The notes under the pieces were generated by a model. The model was not told the origin of the DNA, did not search any database, and worked only from the letters and a program-made list of their open reading frames with translations. Positions 7,718 through 13,682 of a stretch of DNA of 13,682 nt are shown here, one piece after another (the stretch's first letter is position 1; each line of letters begins with the position of its first letter). Location of the stretch: positions 1 to 13,682 of the forward strand of contig CAJZJY010000011.1 of NCBI GenBank assembly GCA_916050055.1, read 5' to 3'. Source of the DNA: an uncultured Streptococcus sp. (GTDB lineage: Bacteria; Bacillota; Bacilli; Lactobacillales; Aerococcaceae). The translations under genes and the position numbers were made by a program.

Positions 7718-8678
7718 TTTCTTGTACCCATTTTTCGAATGTTAGAGTGAATTTTCTGAATTTTTCTCTGTTCTTAAATTCTGGGATATCTCCAAGGAGC
7801 ACTTGACTCACTTGTTTTGCGCCTTTTCCACGTTTTTGAACAATTAAAAGCGACTTACTAAATTGCACATCTTTGAAGAGATTTCGTGGAAATGCCAACA
7901 TGGCTTGCACGTATGTTTCTTTTTGTAAATAAGAAAGCAACTTCTCTCCTTCAGATGTATCAAAAAGGTTCGTTGGAACGATAAAGAATCCAACTCCTGC
8001 CTCTTTCAAGTAATGCACTTGTTGCTCGATGAGTAAGTGATGCGCGAATGAATGCCCTTCGTCGTTTTTCGTTTCAAAACGAGCGGCATTTGCATCTACT
8101 GGATAGTAACCAACTGGTAAATCACTGACCACGAAGTCTTGCGGATCCACGAGTGAATCTTGCAAGCCATCTTGTAAGGAAGTCTTCACATCCAATTGCT
8201 CTAAGGCGAATGCTTGTAGGGCTAAATGCACAAGCACTTCATCATTATCGATGGCTGTTGCACTCGCAGTTTTACCAGCAGATTGTAAGAATAATAGAAT
8301 CGTGCTGAGCAAGTTCCCACTTCCTGCAGCAAAGTCTGCAATTTGCAATGATTCGTCTTTCTTTGTCATTTGGTCGATCATATACGCCACGAGTAAACCG
8401 ATAGCATCCGGCGTCATTTGATGGTTCATTTGTAAGCCATCTTCTTTAGCGGCTTTTAAGAACGTGAATTGAATCATACGGCGAATCTCTTCACTCGAAT
8501 AGCTTGTTAAATCTAATTGTTGATACGCTTTGTTTAATTTTTCAGCGACTTCGTTACTTGGCAATCCTTCGACTTGTTGCGCAGTGTTATTGTTTACAAT
8601 ATTTTGTAACGTCTCACCAAGCGCCTCTACATTCGAATAACCGATTTCTTGTTGAAGCACCTCTACAGCTTTTGCCAA
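7710..8678 (-). CDS. Class I SAM-dependent methyltransferase, YtxK family
   Basis: This protein resembles N6-adenine-type DNA methyltransferases, but without a target-recognition domain or a restriction partner here. Its substrate is unknown. The SAM-binding loop DFAAGSGNL is at 115-123, the acidic motif II AIDND at 142-146, and the catalytic-type DLPVGYYP (replacing NPPY) at 186-193. The next gene is ackA, as with Bacillus ytxK. The start is odd. The first accepted start codon is TTG at 8678, which has no good ribosome binding site. A near-perfect AAGGAGG lies at 8728-8722. Seven bases after it is an in-frame ATC (8714-8712), which would add 12 residues (IEAGKEIKAFEE) and give a natural helical N-terminus. 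Either a rare ATC start is used or an ATG has mutated. Confidence 0.85.
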   Translation of the reverse strand: MAKAVEVLQQEIGYSNVEALGETLQNIVNNNTAQQVEGLPSNEVAEKLNKAYQQLDLTSYSSEEIRRMIQFTFLKAAKEDGLQMNHQMTPDAIGLLVAYMIDQMTKKDESLQIADFAAGSGNLLSTILLFLQSAGKTASATAIDNDEVLVHLALQAFALEQLDVKTSLQDGLQDSLVDPQDFVVSDLPVGYYPVDANAARFETKNDEGHSFAHHLLIEQQVHYLKEAGVGFFIVPTNLFDTSEGEKLLSYLQKETYVQAMLAFPRNLFKDVQFSKSLLIVQKRGKGAKQVSQVLLGDIPEFKNREKFRKFTLTFEKWVQEML

Positions 8679-8789
8679 TTCTTCGAACGCTTTAATTTCT
8701 TTACCTGCTTCGATAAGAATCCCTCCTTCTATTTTTAAGAGTCTTTGAGCTTTGAATCATATGAAATAGCTTCATTCACATTTTTTTGC

Positions 8790-8985
8790 TAACAAAACTA
8801 CGCAGAACGTTCAGATTCTATAATAGCAATACTAGCGATTGTACTCAATGTGAATTACTGACTCTGGGAATTCATTTCCTAGAGTCAGTTTGAAACTTGA
8901 GAGGGAGGCAGACAAAAAGGCTTCCTCCGATACAGCTAGTATAGCTATTATACAGTAATCTGAAACGTTTGAAGTAGTTTTGTTA
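8790..8985. repeat. Long inverted-repeat element 2 (between rpmA and the methyltransferase)
   Basis: The outer arms 8790-8843 and 8931-8985 pair imperfectly. Both start TAACAAAACTAC, then have AACGTT(T)CAGATT, then TATAATAGC-ATACTAGC (the right arm on the minus strand). The core hairpin ACTGACTCT/AGAGTCAGT (8857-8865, 8881-8889) has an inner GGAA/TTCC. TTTGAA follows directly, then a second hairpin GGAGG/CCTCC (8904-8908, 8924-8928). The core is nearly the same as in element 3: 20 identical bases on its left side (8846-8865) and 14 on its right. It lies between the rpmA terminator and the next gene and has no coding potential. Confidence 0.8.
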
Positions 8986-9001
8986 AAATCTCATTTTTCT
9001 T

Positions 9002-9033
9002 AAAAAAAAGGATGTGACTGAATGTCACATCCT
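9002..9033 (-). terminator. Intrinsic terminator of the rplU-prp-rpmA operon
   Basis: A perfect 10-bp stem AGGATGTGAC/GTCACATCCT (9033-9009) with a 5-nt loop is followed on the minus strand by eight Ts. It lies 8 nt past the rpmA stop codon. Confidence 0.92.
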
Positions 9034-9041
9034 ACTCAATA

Positions 9042-9332
9042 TTATTCAGCAGCGATTACTGGATATACAGATACTTGTTTTTTGTCACGGCCTTTACGTT
9101 CGAAACGTACAATTCCGTCTACTTTAGCAAATAAAGTATCGTCTCCACCTCTACCTACGTTTTCACCTGGATGGATTTTTGTTCCACGTTGACGGTATAA
9201 AATTGAACCACCTGAAACGAATTGTCCGTCAGCACGTTTAGCACCTAGACGTTTCGCTTGTGAGTCACGTCCGTTTGATGTAGAACCGCCCCCTTTTTTA
9301 TGGGCGAATAATTGTAAATTCACTTTTAACAT
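9042..9332 (-). CDS. rpmA: 50S ribosomal protein L27 with cleavable N-terminus
   Basis: L27 lies near the peptidyl transferase centre of the 50S subunit. The 96-aa precursor starts [24 protein letters not shown]. The nine residues before AHKKG are the Firmicute extension that Prp removes after phenylalanine, exposing the conserved N-terminus that reaches the active site. The ATG at 9332 was chosen because AGGAGGTGCACAACT precedes it and this is the family start; an ATG 30 bases upstream has no such support. It is the last gene of the rplU-prp-rpmA operon, 22 nt after prp. Confidence 0.97.
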   Translation of the reverse strand: MLKVNLQLFAHKKGGGSTSNGRDSQAKRLGAKRADGQFVSGGSILYRQRGTKIHPGENVGRGGDDTLFAKVDGIVRFERKGRDKKQVSVYPVIAAE

Positions 9333-9354
9333 AGTTGTGCACCTCCTTGATTGA

Positions 9355-9687
9355 TTATGCAACAGTTACAGCTAGAAAGTCTTGATATTCCGATTGAATA
9401 TCTTCTAACCCTAGTAATAGACTATTTAATAAAATTTGAGTTGTATGTTCTTGCTCTTTCGTCAAGTCTTCTACAACTTCCATATATAAGTAACCACCCT
9501 CAACCTCGTCGACTTCGACAATCGGTTGGTATCCTGCTAACTTCTCAATGCTGTTCACAGTTGTAATGGCTAGAGCCGATACCCCTGCGCAAACAATATC
9601 TGAACCATGTTCACTAAAGTTTGCATGACCAGTCATTTCAAAGGAAACGATACGTTGGTTCTTTTTGTGTACAGTCACTTGAATCAT
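9355..9687 (-). CDS. prp: Ribosomal-processing cysteine protease Prp (YsxB)
   Basis: Prp cleaves the N-terminal extension of L27, an essential step of ribosome assembly in Firmicutes that keep the extension. The 110-aa protein has the catalytic pair H21 in [10 protein letters not shown] and C33 in [10 protein letters not shown]. The substrate is the next gene, rpmA, whose extension is intact, so enzyme and target are consistent. The ATG is 5 nt after the rplU stop with no strong ribosome binding site of its own, suggesting translational coupling to rplU. The first residues MIQVTVHK form the usual beta strand. Confidence 0.94.
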   Translation of the reverse strand: MIQVTVHKKNQRIVSFEMTGHANFSEHGSDIVCAGVSALAITTVNSIEKLAGYQPIVEVDEVEGGYLYMEVVEDLTKEQEHTTQILLNSLLLGLEDIQSEYQDFLAVTVA

Positions 9688-9692
9688 CGTGA

Positions 9693-10001
9693 TTAAGCGT
9701 TGATTGCGTCAATAACAACTTTTGTATAAGGTTGACGGTGACCTTGTTTACGGTGTGAGTCTTTACGACGTTTGTATTTGAAAGTTACAACTTTCTTTTG
9801 ACGGCCTTGTTTTTCAACAGTTCCTTCAACAGTTGCACCTGCTACGAATGGAGCACCAACTTTAACGTCATCTCCACCTACAAATACTACTTCTTCGAAA
9901 GTTACTTTGTCGCCAGCTTCTGCGTTTAATTTTTCAACGTAGATTGCTTGACCAACTTCAACTTTAACTTGTTTTCCACCAGTTTTTACGATTGCGTACA
10001 T
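9693..10001 (-). CDS. rplU: 50S ribosomal protein L21
   Basis: L21 is a 50S subunit protein that binds 23S rRNA. The 102-aa sequence has the family start [11 protein letters not shown] and the signature [20 protein letters not shown] (about 74-93). The ATG follows AGGAGGTGCAAT. It is the first gene of the rplU-prp-rpmA operon, behind a leader of about 105 nt that probably mediates feedback control. Confidence 0.97.
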   Translation of the reverse strand: MYAIVKTGGKQVKVEVGQAIYVEKLNAEAGDKVTFEEVVFVGGDDVKVGAPFVAGATVEGTVEKQGRQKKVVTFKYKRRKDSHRKQGHRQPYTKVVIDAINA

Positions 10002-10009
10002 ATTGCACC

Positions 10010-10112
10010 TCCTATATTTTAGACTAAGACTCGCCAGTTTAAAGTGCCGATTCCGGTCTTTTGTACTCTAATCCGAGCGGTTGTAGCTGTGGTGCTTCAC
10101 AATTACAACACG
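10010..10112 (-). ncRNA. Ribosomal protein L21 leader (autoregulatory 5' UTR)
   Basis: The transcript from the promoter at 10116-10144 has a leader of about 105 nt before rplU. One hairpin pairs GTTGTA with TACAAC (10109-10104, 10085-10080) and an inner TGTG with CACA. A second fold pairs AGAC with GTCT (10059-10056, 10030-10027). Position and folding resemble the Firmicutes L21 leader, thought to bind L21 and repress its own operon. The match is from memory of the family, not a covariance-model search. Confidence 0.65.
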
Positions 10113-10115
10113 ACT

Positions 10116-10144
10116 ATTTTAGCAAAAAAGAACGCCCCCGTCAA
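10116..10144 (-). promoter_or_regulatory. Sigma-A promoter of rplU-prp-rpmA
   Basis: On the minus strand, TTGACG (10144-10139) and TAAAAT (10121-10116) are 17 bp apart. The -35 box overlaps the loop and 3' stem of the upstream antitoxin's terminator, and the terminator's T-run lies in the spacer. Confidence 0.8.
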
Positions 10145-10169
10145 CTCTAGTGAATAACGGGGGACGTTC
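10124..10169 (-). terminator. Intrinsic terminator of the RelB-like gene
   Basis: On the minus strand, GAACG-T-CCCCCGTT (10169-10156) pairs with ACGGGGG-CGTTC (10141-10130) with one bulge, followed by six Ts. It begins 35 nt after the stop codon of the antitoxin gene and shares bases with the next promoter. Confidence 0.85.
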
Positions 10170-10204
10170 ACTTATTGGACACTCACAAACAGTGTTTTGA
10201 GTGG

Positions 10205-10510
10205 TTATTTTACACCTTGATATAGCTCTTCAAAAACTTCTTCTACCGGTGTTGTTTGGCCTTTTTCTACTTGTTTAACGGCTACCTTCATCATCTTGTC
10301 AAATTCTTCTGATGTGAGTTCTTCACGTGATTTTGACGCATTTGGAATAGCTACCTCAAAAGGAATTCCGTTATTGAGGATAATTTGTCTATAAAACATC
10401 TCTATCGCCACTGTTCGCGAAATTCCCAATTCCTCCAAAATTGCTTCAGCTTGCTTTTTGGTATCTTCTTTTATTCTTATATGCACACTTGCAGTTTTTA
10501 TCTTCGACAT
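10205..10510 (-). CDS. RelB/DinJ-family antitoxin, without a visible toxin
   Basis: The 101-aa protein has the ribbon-helix-helix start of RelB/DinJ antitoxins. A basic beta strand SVHIRIKEDTKKQAEAIL (about 8-25) is followed by ELGISRTVAIEMFYRQI (about 27-43). An acidic C-terminal half (61-101) would normally wrap around a RelE/YafQ toxin. No toxin gene follows: the stop codon is succeeded by a terminator and the rplU promoter. The upstream neighbour is the YolD-like gene, not a toxin. It may be an orphan left after toxin loss, or neutralise a toxin elsewhere. The start has TTGAGGTGAGACT before ATG. It is 43 nt after the YolD gene and could share its transcript. A near-palindrome GGTACGGTAC (10540-10531 region) upstream could be an operator, but this is weak. 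Confidence 0.85.
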   Translation of the reverse strand: MSKIKTASVHIRIKEDTKKQAEAILEELGISRTVAIEMFYRQIILNNGIPFEVAIPNASKSREELTSEEFDKMMKVAVKQVEKGQTTPVEEVFEELYQGVK

Positions 10511-10553
10511 AGTCTCACCTCAATTACTCTAGTACCGTACCTCGATACAATAT

Positions 10554-10904
10554 TCATTCGCCTTCCACCAACTGAATTTGCAAGATGTCTTCCACTGCAA
10601 TGCGGCGGTAGCCCTCTTCTGTCTTTAGCGAGATTTCACTCTCGTATAATTCACTCACTTCGCCAATGAGCGTTTGTCGCATCATCCGATACGGCACCGT
10701 AATGCTGGCTTGCAACTTGCCGACATACAGTTGCGACAGCAGCATCCATTTCTCTTCCACCGTGAGAAGACTTGTCTGGTCCTCGCGCTTGCGTTCATCC
10801 TTTAAGGACGTCGTATGTTCAGACAGGAAAAATCCCATCCATTTGGCCATGCCGCGATCCTTGTGCTCTCTTGCCGAGCGATACGGCAAATACGCTCTTT
10901 CCAT
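10554..10904 (-). CDS. YolD-like protein of the translesion polymerase operon
   Basis: The 116-aa protein resembles the YolD family, often encoded next to UvrX/UmuC-like polymerases in Firmicutes and proposed as a polymerase accessory, functionally like UmuD. The family motif DRGMAKWMGFFLSEHT is at 16-31. The C-terminal half SVTVPYRM-like strands (about 66-73), IGEVSELYESEISLK and IAVEDILQIQL are compatible with the SH3-like fold of the family. The ATG overlaps the polymerase stop codon by one base (TAATG), showing translational coupling; no separate ribosome binding site is seen. Role assigned by family and context only. Confidence 0.82.
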   Translation of the reverse strand: MERAYLPYRSAREHKDRGMAKWMGFFLSEHTTSLKDERKREDQTSLLTVEEKWMLLSQLYVGKLQASITVPYRMMRQTLIGEVSELYESEISLKTEEGYRRIAVEDILQIQLVEGE

Positions 10905-12319
10905 TATTTCAAACCGTCTAATCCTCCAGCGGAATGTCCTCCGACTAACTTGCTTCTAGCCACCACGCGCGAACCACCTTCCAGCGCGTTCCCTTTTAAA
11001 AGCGAGGTGAATCCGTATTGGTCGCGGACCGTATCAATCGCCGTCTGGAGCCTTTCTTCTTTCTCAACTGCTTCAATATCTTCGAATAGTGAAATGAGTC
11101 CAAAGCTTTCTTCGACAAATCCGGAATACCGCACCGCCACATTACGCACCGCACCTCCTTTGTATTTCTTACGAAAGAGTTCCAACACCACTTCCGATAA
11201 CACCGAAGTGCGATTCGTCGGGTCAATTTTGCGCTGCGCCTGTATCGACGACAAGCCTTCGTCCTTCGAGTAGCCCACATGAATCGAAACAACCGTCGCC
11301 TTCTTCTTAATTCTGCGCATTCGAATCGCTACCTGCTCCGCCATCTCGCGTAGCACGATTTCAATATCCCGTTGGCGAACATAGTTGCGTGGAAGTACCT
11401 GTGAGTTCCCGAGCCCTCTTGATTTCGGACGGTACGGCACATGCACATTACTCTCATCAATCCCATTCGCGTGAAACCATAAATCCAAGCCTACGACGCC
11501 AAGCGCTTGTTTCAATCGGTCAGGATTGGCATTAGCCAATTCACGAATCGAATAAATCCCTAGTGCGTTCAGCCGCTTCTCCATCCGCGAACCTATTCCC
11601 CAGAAATCGGTCATCTCTGGAATTCCCCAGACCTTCTCTTCGACATCTTCATACGACCAGTTCGCTCGCATATGCGGAATCTTCTTCGCCTCATTATCGA
11701 GCGCTAATTTGGCCAAAAGCGGGTTCGCATTCGACATGCCAACCGTCGAGTAAATCCCCGTCTCCTTCCAAATCGCCCGTTGAATATCCGCAGACACCCG
11801 GTCGAGCTTTTCCCGTCTAGACAAGGCATCATCCGGCACAAAATAATTCAGCGACGACGTTAAATCGATAAAGCCTTCATCAATCGAATACGGAAAAATA
11901 TCCTCTGGCCCACCGAAGTTTTGAAAGACGCGTTGAATTTGCATGTTCACCTTAATATACTCGTCCATCCGAGGCGGTACGATATGCGTCACCTTCGCCC
12001 AATTTTCGATAAAGCGCACATATTGCGGCGTTACTTCGATTCCTTGTCGGCGTGCATTGGCGTAACTAAAACGACGTGTTTTGACATCAAAGGGCAACTC
12101 GTAGGCACGACCGACATTGGATTTTCCGAAGACCTTCTTGAACGTCGGGGAGGATGCTAAAATCAACCCCGCCGAATTATCCGCACGACTCATCACGCAT
12201 AGCGACGTCTTCAACGGATGTAGGCCCCTTGCCACACATTCCACACTCGCGTAAAAGGACTTCATATCCACAAAGGCAATGTCGCTTCTTGGTTCCTTCG
12301 AATAGTCAAAGCAGCCCAT
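10904..12319 (-). CDS. Y-family translesion DNA polymerase (UmuC/UvrX type)
   Basis: This 471-aa enzyme should copy damaged DNA with low fidelity. The palm carries the metal ligand D18 in FVDMKSFYASVE and D147-E148 in YSIDEGFIDL. A helix-hairpin-helix thumb (MTDFWGIGSRMEKRLNALGI, about 236-255) follows, and a little-finger domain covers about 300-405. GLISLF (407-412) resembles a beta-clamp-binding motif. The C-terminus ARSKLVGGHSAGG is typical of the UvrX/UmuC group in Firmicutes, not DinB. The ATG at 12319 lies 2 nt after the repressor stop, with its site GGAGG inside the repressor's last codons, and the gene overlaps the YolD gene by one base. It should be induced by DNA damage when the upstream repressor cleaves itself. 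Confidence 0.93.
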   Translation of the reverse strand: MGCFDYSKEPRSDIAFVDMKSFYASVECVARGLHPLKTSLCVMSRADNSAGLILASSPTFKKVFGKSNVGRAYELPFDVKTRRFSYANARRQGIEVTPQYVRFIENWAKVTHIVPPRMDEYIKVNMQIQRVFQNFGGPEDIFPYSIDEGFIDLTSSLNYFVPDDALSRREKLDRVSADIQRAIWKETGIYSTVGMSNANPLLAKLALDNEAKKIPHMRANWSYEDVEEKVWGIPEMTDFWGIGSRMEKRLNALGIYSIRELANANPDRLKQALGVVGLDLWFHANGIDESNVHVPYRPKSRGLGNSQVLPRNYVRQRDIEIVLREMAEQVAIRMRRIKKKATVVSIHVGYSKDEGLSSIQAQRKIDPTNRTSVLSEVVLELFRKKYKGGAVRNVAVRYSGFVEESFGLISLFEDIEAVEKEERLQTAIDTVRDQYGFTSLLKGNALEGGSRVVARSKLVGGHSAGGLDGLK

Positions 12320-12321
12320 CT

Positions 12322-13008
12322 TTATCCCTCCAACGGTATAAAGTTTCCAACAATCATTCCTACCACTCGTGGTTCTTCCTCGTACGGAGCAAATAAATCC
12401 GCATAGTCCGGGTTAAACGATACTAAACGCAACCCGTCCTTTTCACGGTACACGCGCTTAATAAACGTCTGACTGTTCCATACCACCGCATAGACCGCTC
12501 CATCATAATCGAATCCCGTCTCACGAATGAGCGCCACCGATCCATTGTGGTAGCGTGGTTCCATCGAATCCCCCGATACCCATGACGCAAAATCATGTGC
12601 CAACTCTTCATCGTAGTAAACCGTATCGTAGTCTCGGTCGTTGTAAATCGTCGCCCCAATCCCAGCCGACATCTTCTCGTATACATGATACGCGACTAGT
12701 TTCTTCTTCATCGGCACCACTTTTGGCGTTTGTTCCTCGGTTGCTAGCGCGCGGACATAGCGCACCGCCTTCTCTTGGTTTGGTGGCGTGAGCGTGTGGT
12801 ATAATCGTACAATTTCTATTTCTGTAAAATATCCCTTTGGCACAGATAGAAGCTTCTCCAGCTGTTCTACTTTATCGGAAGCTGGCACCTTCACTCCACG
12901 CTCCCAAGCAGAATAAGCCTGCTTAGAGACGCCCAGTGCATTAGCGAGCTCTTGTTGCGTGAGTCCCTGCGCCACTCTTCTCTCTTTTAATTTCTCTGGT
13001 TGATACAT
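12322..13008 (-). CDS. XRE/S24 self-cleaving repressor, HdiR-like
   Basis: The 228-aa protein joins an XRE helix-turn-helix (about 6-61; LTQQELANALGVSKQAYSAWERG) to a LexA/UmuD-type S24 peptidase domain (about 104-228). The self-cleavage site is A115-G116 in KMSAGIGAT. The catalytic serine is S148 in SGDSMEP and the lysine K184 in TFIKRVYRE, 36 residues apart, close to the spacing in E. coli LexA (S119, K156). All active-site parts are present. HdiR of Lactococcus lactis has this layout and represses itself and umuC until RecA-stimulated cleavage, so the same role is inferred. The ATG at 13008 follows AGGAGGTGTACG. A longer upstream frame lacks such a site and runs through the promoter, so it was not used. 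It leads the repressor-polymerase-YolD operon. Confidence 0.93.
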   Translation of the reverse strand: MYQPEKLKERRVAQGLTQQELANALGVSKQAYSAWERGVKVPASDKVEQLEKLLSVPKGYFTEIEIVRLYHTLTPPNQEKAVRYVRALATEEQTPKVVPMKKKLVAYHVYEKMSAGIGATIYNDRDYDTVYYDEELAHDFASWVSGDSMEPRYHNGSVALIRETGFDYDGAVYAVVWNSQTFIKRVYREKDGLRLVSFNPDYADLFAPYEEEPRVVGMIVGNFIPLEG

Positions 13009-13028
13009 CGTACACCTCCTAAAAACGT

Positions 13029-13079
13029 GTAAACCTATTTGGTTGACTTTAGTATAAAACAGTCCCTCGACACTTGCAA
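13029..13079 (-). promoter_or_regulatory. Promoter and operator of the repressor-polymerase-YolD operon
   Basis: On the minus strand, the -35 box TTGCAA (13079-13074) and the -10 box TATACT (13056-13051) are separated by 17 bp. At 13029-13047 is a 19-bp inverted repeat, GTAAACC-TATTT-GGTTGAC on plus, with 6 of 7 positions symmetric. It covers the expected transcription start, so the HdiR-like protein bound here would block its own operon. No second copy was noticed in the window. Confidence 0.72.
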
Positions 13080-13105
13080 GTAGAAAGGTTGCTCTCCAAT
13101 CAAAT

Positions 13106-13302
13106 AAAAAATGATACCGAAGAATCCAGCGGATGCCATAATAGCAGTAATGGGGGATGGCAACCAATGTGAATTACTGACTCTAGGGAATTCCCGTAGA
13201 GTCAGTTTGAAGCTTGGTAGAACTTGAGACTTTGGCTCAAGTTGGTGCCCCATTACAGCCTTTATGGCCAAATCCGCTAGGATTTGAAGGTATCATTTTT
13301 TT
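13106..13302. repeat. Long inverted-repeat element 3 (upstream of the repressor operon)
   Basis: The outer arms 13106-13155 and 13247-13302 pair imperfectly. Both read AAAAAATGATACC, then AATCC-(T)AGC-GGAT, then GCCATAA, then GTAATGGGG (the right arm on the minus strand). The core hairpin ACTGACTCT/AGAGTCAGT (13176-13184, 13198-13206) surrounds GGGAATTCCC. TTTGAA follows, then a second hairpin AACTTGAG/CTCAAGTT (13221-13228, 13236-13243). The core matches element 2, while the arms keep pairing but differ in sequence. It ends about 27 bp upstream of the repressor -35 box. Confidence 0.8.
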
Positions 13303-13682
13303 GAAGTGTAGCATATATGTTACATTTTACTTTTTTTCATGCAAAAATCGCGCGAGAAAATTTTATACAAAGAACTCATTTCAACACGCTGTAAATCAAA
13401 CAAATTTTGTATAAGTGCGTCCCTCATTTTATAGAGATCCTTGTACAAATGGATCTCTAGCCAATCGATTGCTTGTTTGCTGACTGCCGTTCGATAAACC
13501 AGCTGAATAACTTTTATATCCTTCTATAACTAGAAATTCAGGCGATTATATCCTAAAAATTCAGTTTTCGGAATAGATCCAGCGAAACTCGTCGATTTTA
13601 TTTTTTAATTTTTTTGGACAAAAAAGAAGAAACGAAACAACGACTGGCTGCTTCATTTCTTCTAAAATTCATTACATTTCTA
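13303..13682. other. Intergenic region with no gene recognised
   Basis: No convincing gene is present. Seen here are an imperfect palindrome GTAGCATATATGTTAC (13308-13323), an 8-bp hairpin AGAGATCC/GGATCTCT (13433-13440, 13451-13458) around TTGTACAA, and a possible plus-strand promoter TTGTAT-17-TATAGA just before that hairpin, with no gene behind it. The terminator at 13620-13663 closes the region. Confidence 0.5.
13620..13663 (-). terminator. Intrinsic terminator of a gene beyond the right edge
   Basis: On the minus strand, AGAAGAAATGAAGCA (13663-13649) pairs with TGTTTCGTTTCTTCT (13639-13625) over 15 positions with two G-T wobbles. The loop has 9 nt and six Ts follow. It should end a minus-strand gene whose coding sequence lies outside the window. 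Confidence 0.75.

Noticed and set aside
10124..10169. The GC-rich hairpin as part of the L21 leader
   Set aside because: It lies upstream of the -10 box of the rplU promoter, so it is not in the rplU transcript. It fits as the terminator of the preceding gene.
10815..11273. Plus-strand open frame of 152 codons antisense to the polymerase gene
   Set aside because: It lies opposite a well-supported gene, has low-complexity Ser/Arg-rich composition and no family resemblance: a shadow frame of GC-rich coding sequence.
12322..13167. Longer 281-residue version of the repressor starting at 13167
   Set aside because: The extra 53 codons run through the promoter, operator and part of repeat element 3. 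The ATG at 13008 has a strong ribosome binding site and gives the normal N-terminus.
6254..13302. The three inverted-repeat elements as pneumococcal BOX elements, a T-box riboswitch or a CRISPR array
   Set aside because: There is no T-box sequence, no regular direct-repeat and spacer pattern, and the sequence does not match what I remember of boxA/B/C.
13429..13540. Minus-strand open stretch of about 37 codons ending at a TAA at 13431-13429, containing NRLARDPFVQGSL
   Set aside because: It has no start codon with a ribosome binding site, is preceded by an in-frame stop, and overlaps a hairpin. It could be a gene remnant, but nothing identifies it.

Overview
The window reads as a chromosomal segment of a low- to mid-GC Firmicute, most likely a member of the Lactobacillales. 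Supporting signs are an L27 with the short N-terminal extension removed by the Prp protease, the rplU-prp-rpmA order with an L21-type leader, a methyltransferase next to ackA, and an HdiR-like repressor in front of a Y-family polymerase. The genus is not certain; an oral Carnobacteriaceae/Aerococcaceae member such as Granulicatella would fit a secreted alpha-1,3-glucanase-like protein. Every supported gene is on the minus strand, so transcription runs from high to low coordinates.

Right to left: about 380 bases without a gene (13303-13682) hold a terminator for a gene outside the window. A long inverted-repeat element follows (13106-13302). Next is a three-gene DNA-damage cassette: a self-cleaving XRE/S24 repressor (12322-13008), a UmuC/UvrX-type Y-family polymerase (10904-12319) and a YolD-like protein (10554-10904). 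The three genes are nearly contiguous, and a 19-bp inverted repeat lies just downstream of the -10 box as a likely autoregulatory operator. An orphan RelB/DinJ antitoxin (10205-10510) ends in a terminator, and the ribosomal operon promoter lies partly inside that terminator. The operon is L21 leader, rplU, prp, rpmA, terminator. A second inverted-repeat element (8790-8985) precedes the methyltransferase-ackA pair. A third (6254-6450) separates ackA from a secreted beta-helix protein with a GH87-like catalytic signature (4114-5973). A cadmium/zinc resistance cassette (cadC-cadA, 1392-3882) lies next, then rsgA-rpe.

The cad cassette appears to be a mobile insertion. It is bounded by decayed IS-end-like sequences (1299-1375 and 3963-4081) and flanked by a 5-bp GAAAG duplication. 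It splits a terminator in two: removing the segment and one GAAAG copy rebuilds an 11-bp stem, 5-base loop and U-run, with outer pairing extending the stem to about 20 bp. The insertion's own ends carry terminator-like hairpins that may replace the lost one.

The three inverted-repeat elements look like one family. Each has imperfectly paired arms of about 45-55 nt enclosing one long hairpin, a TTTGAA motif and a second hairpin. Two share a nearly identical core while their arms differ from each other yet still pair within each element, which suggests selection on a folded RNA or DNA structure. I do not recognise this family; it is the best candidate here for something undescribed.
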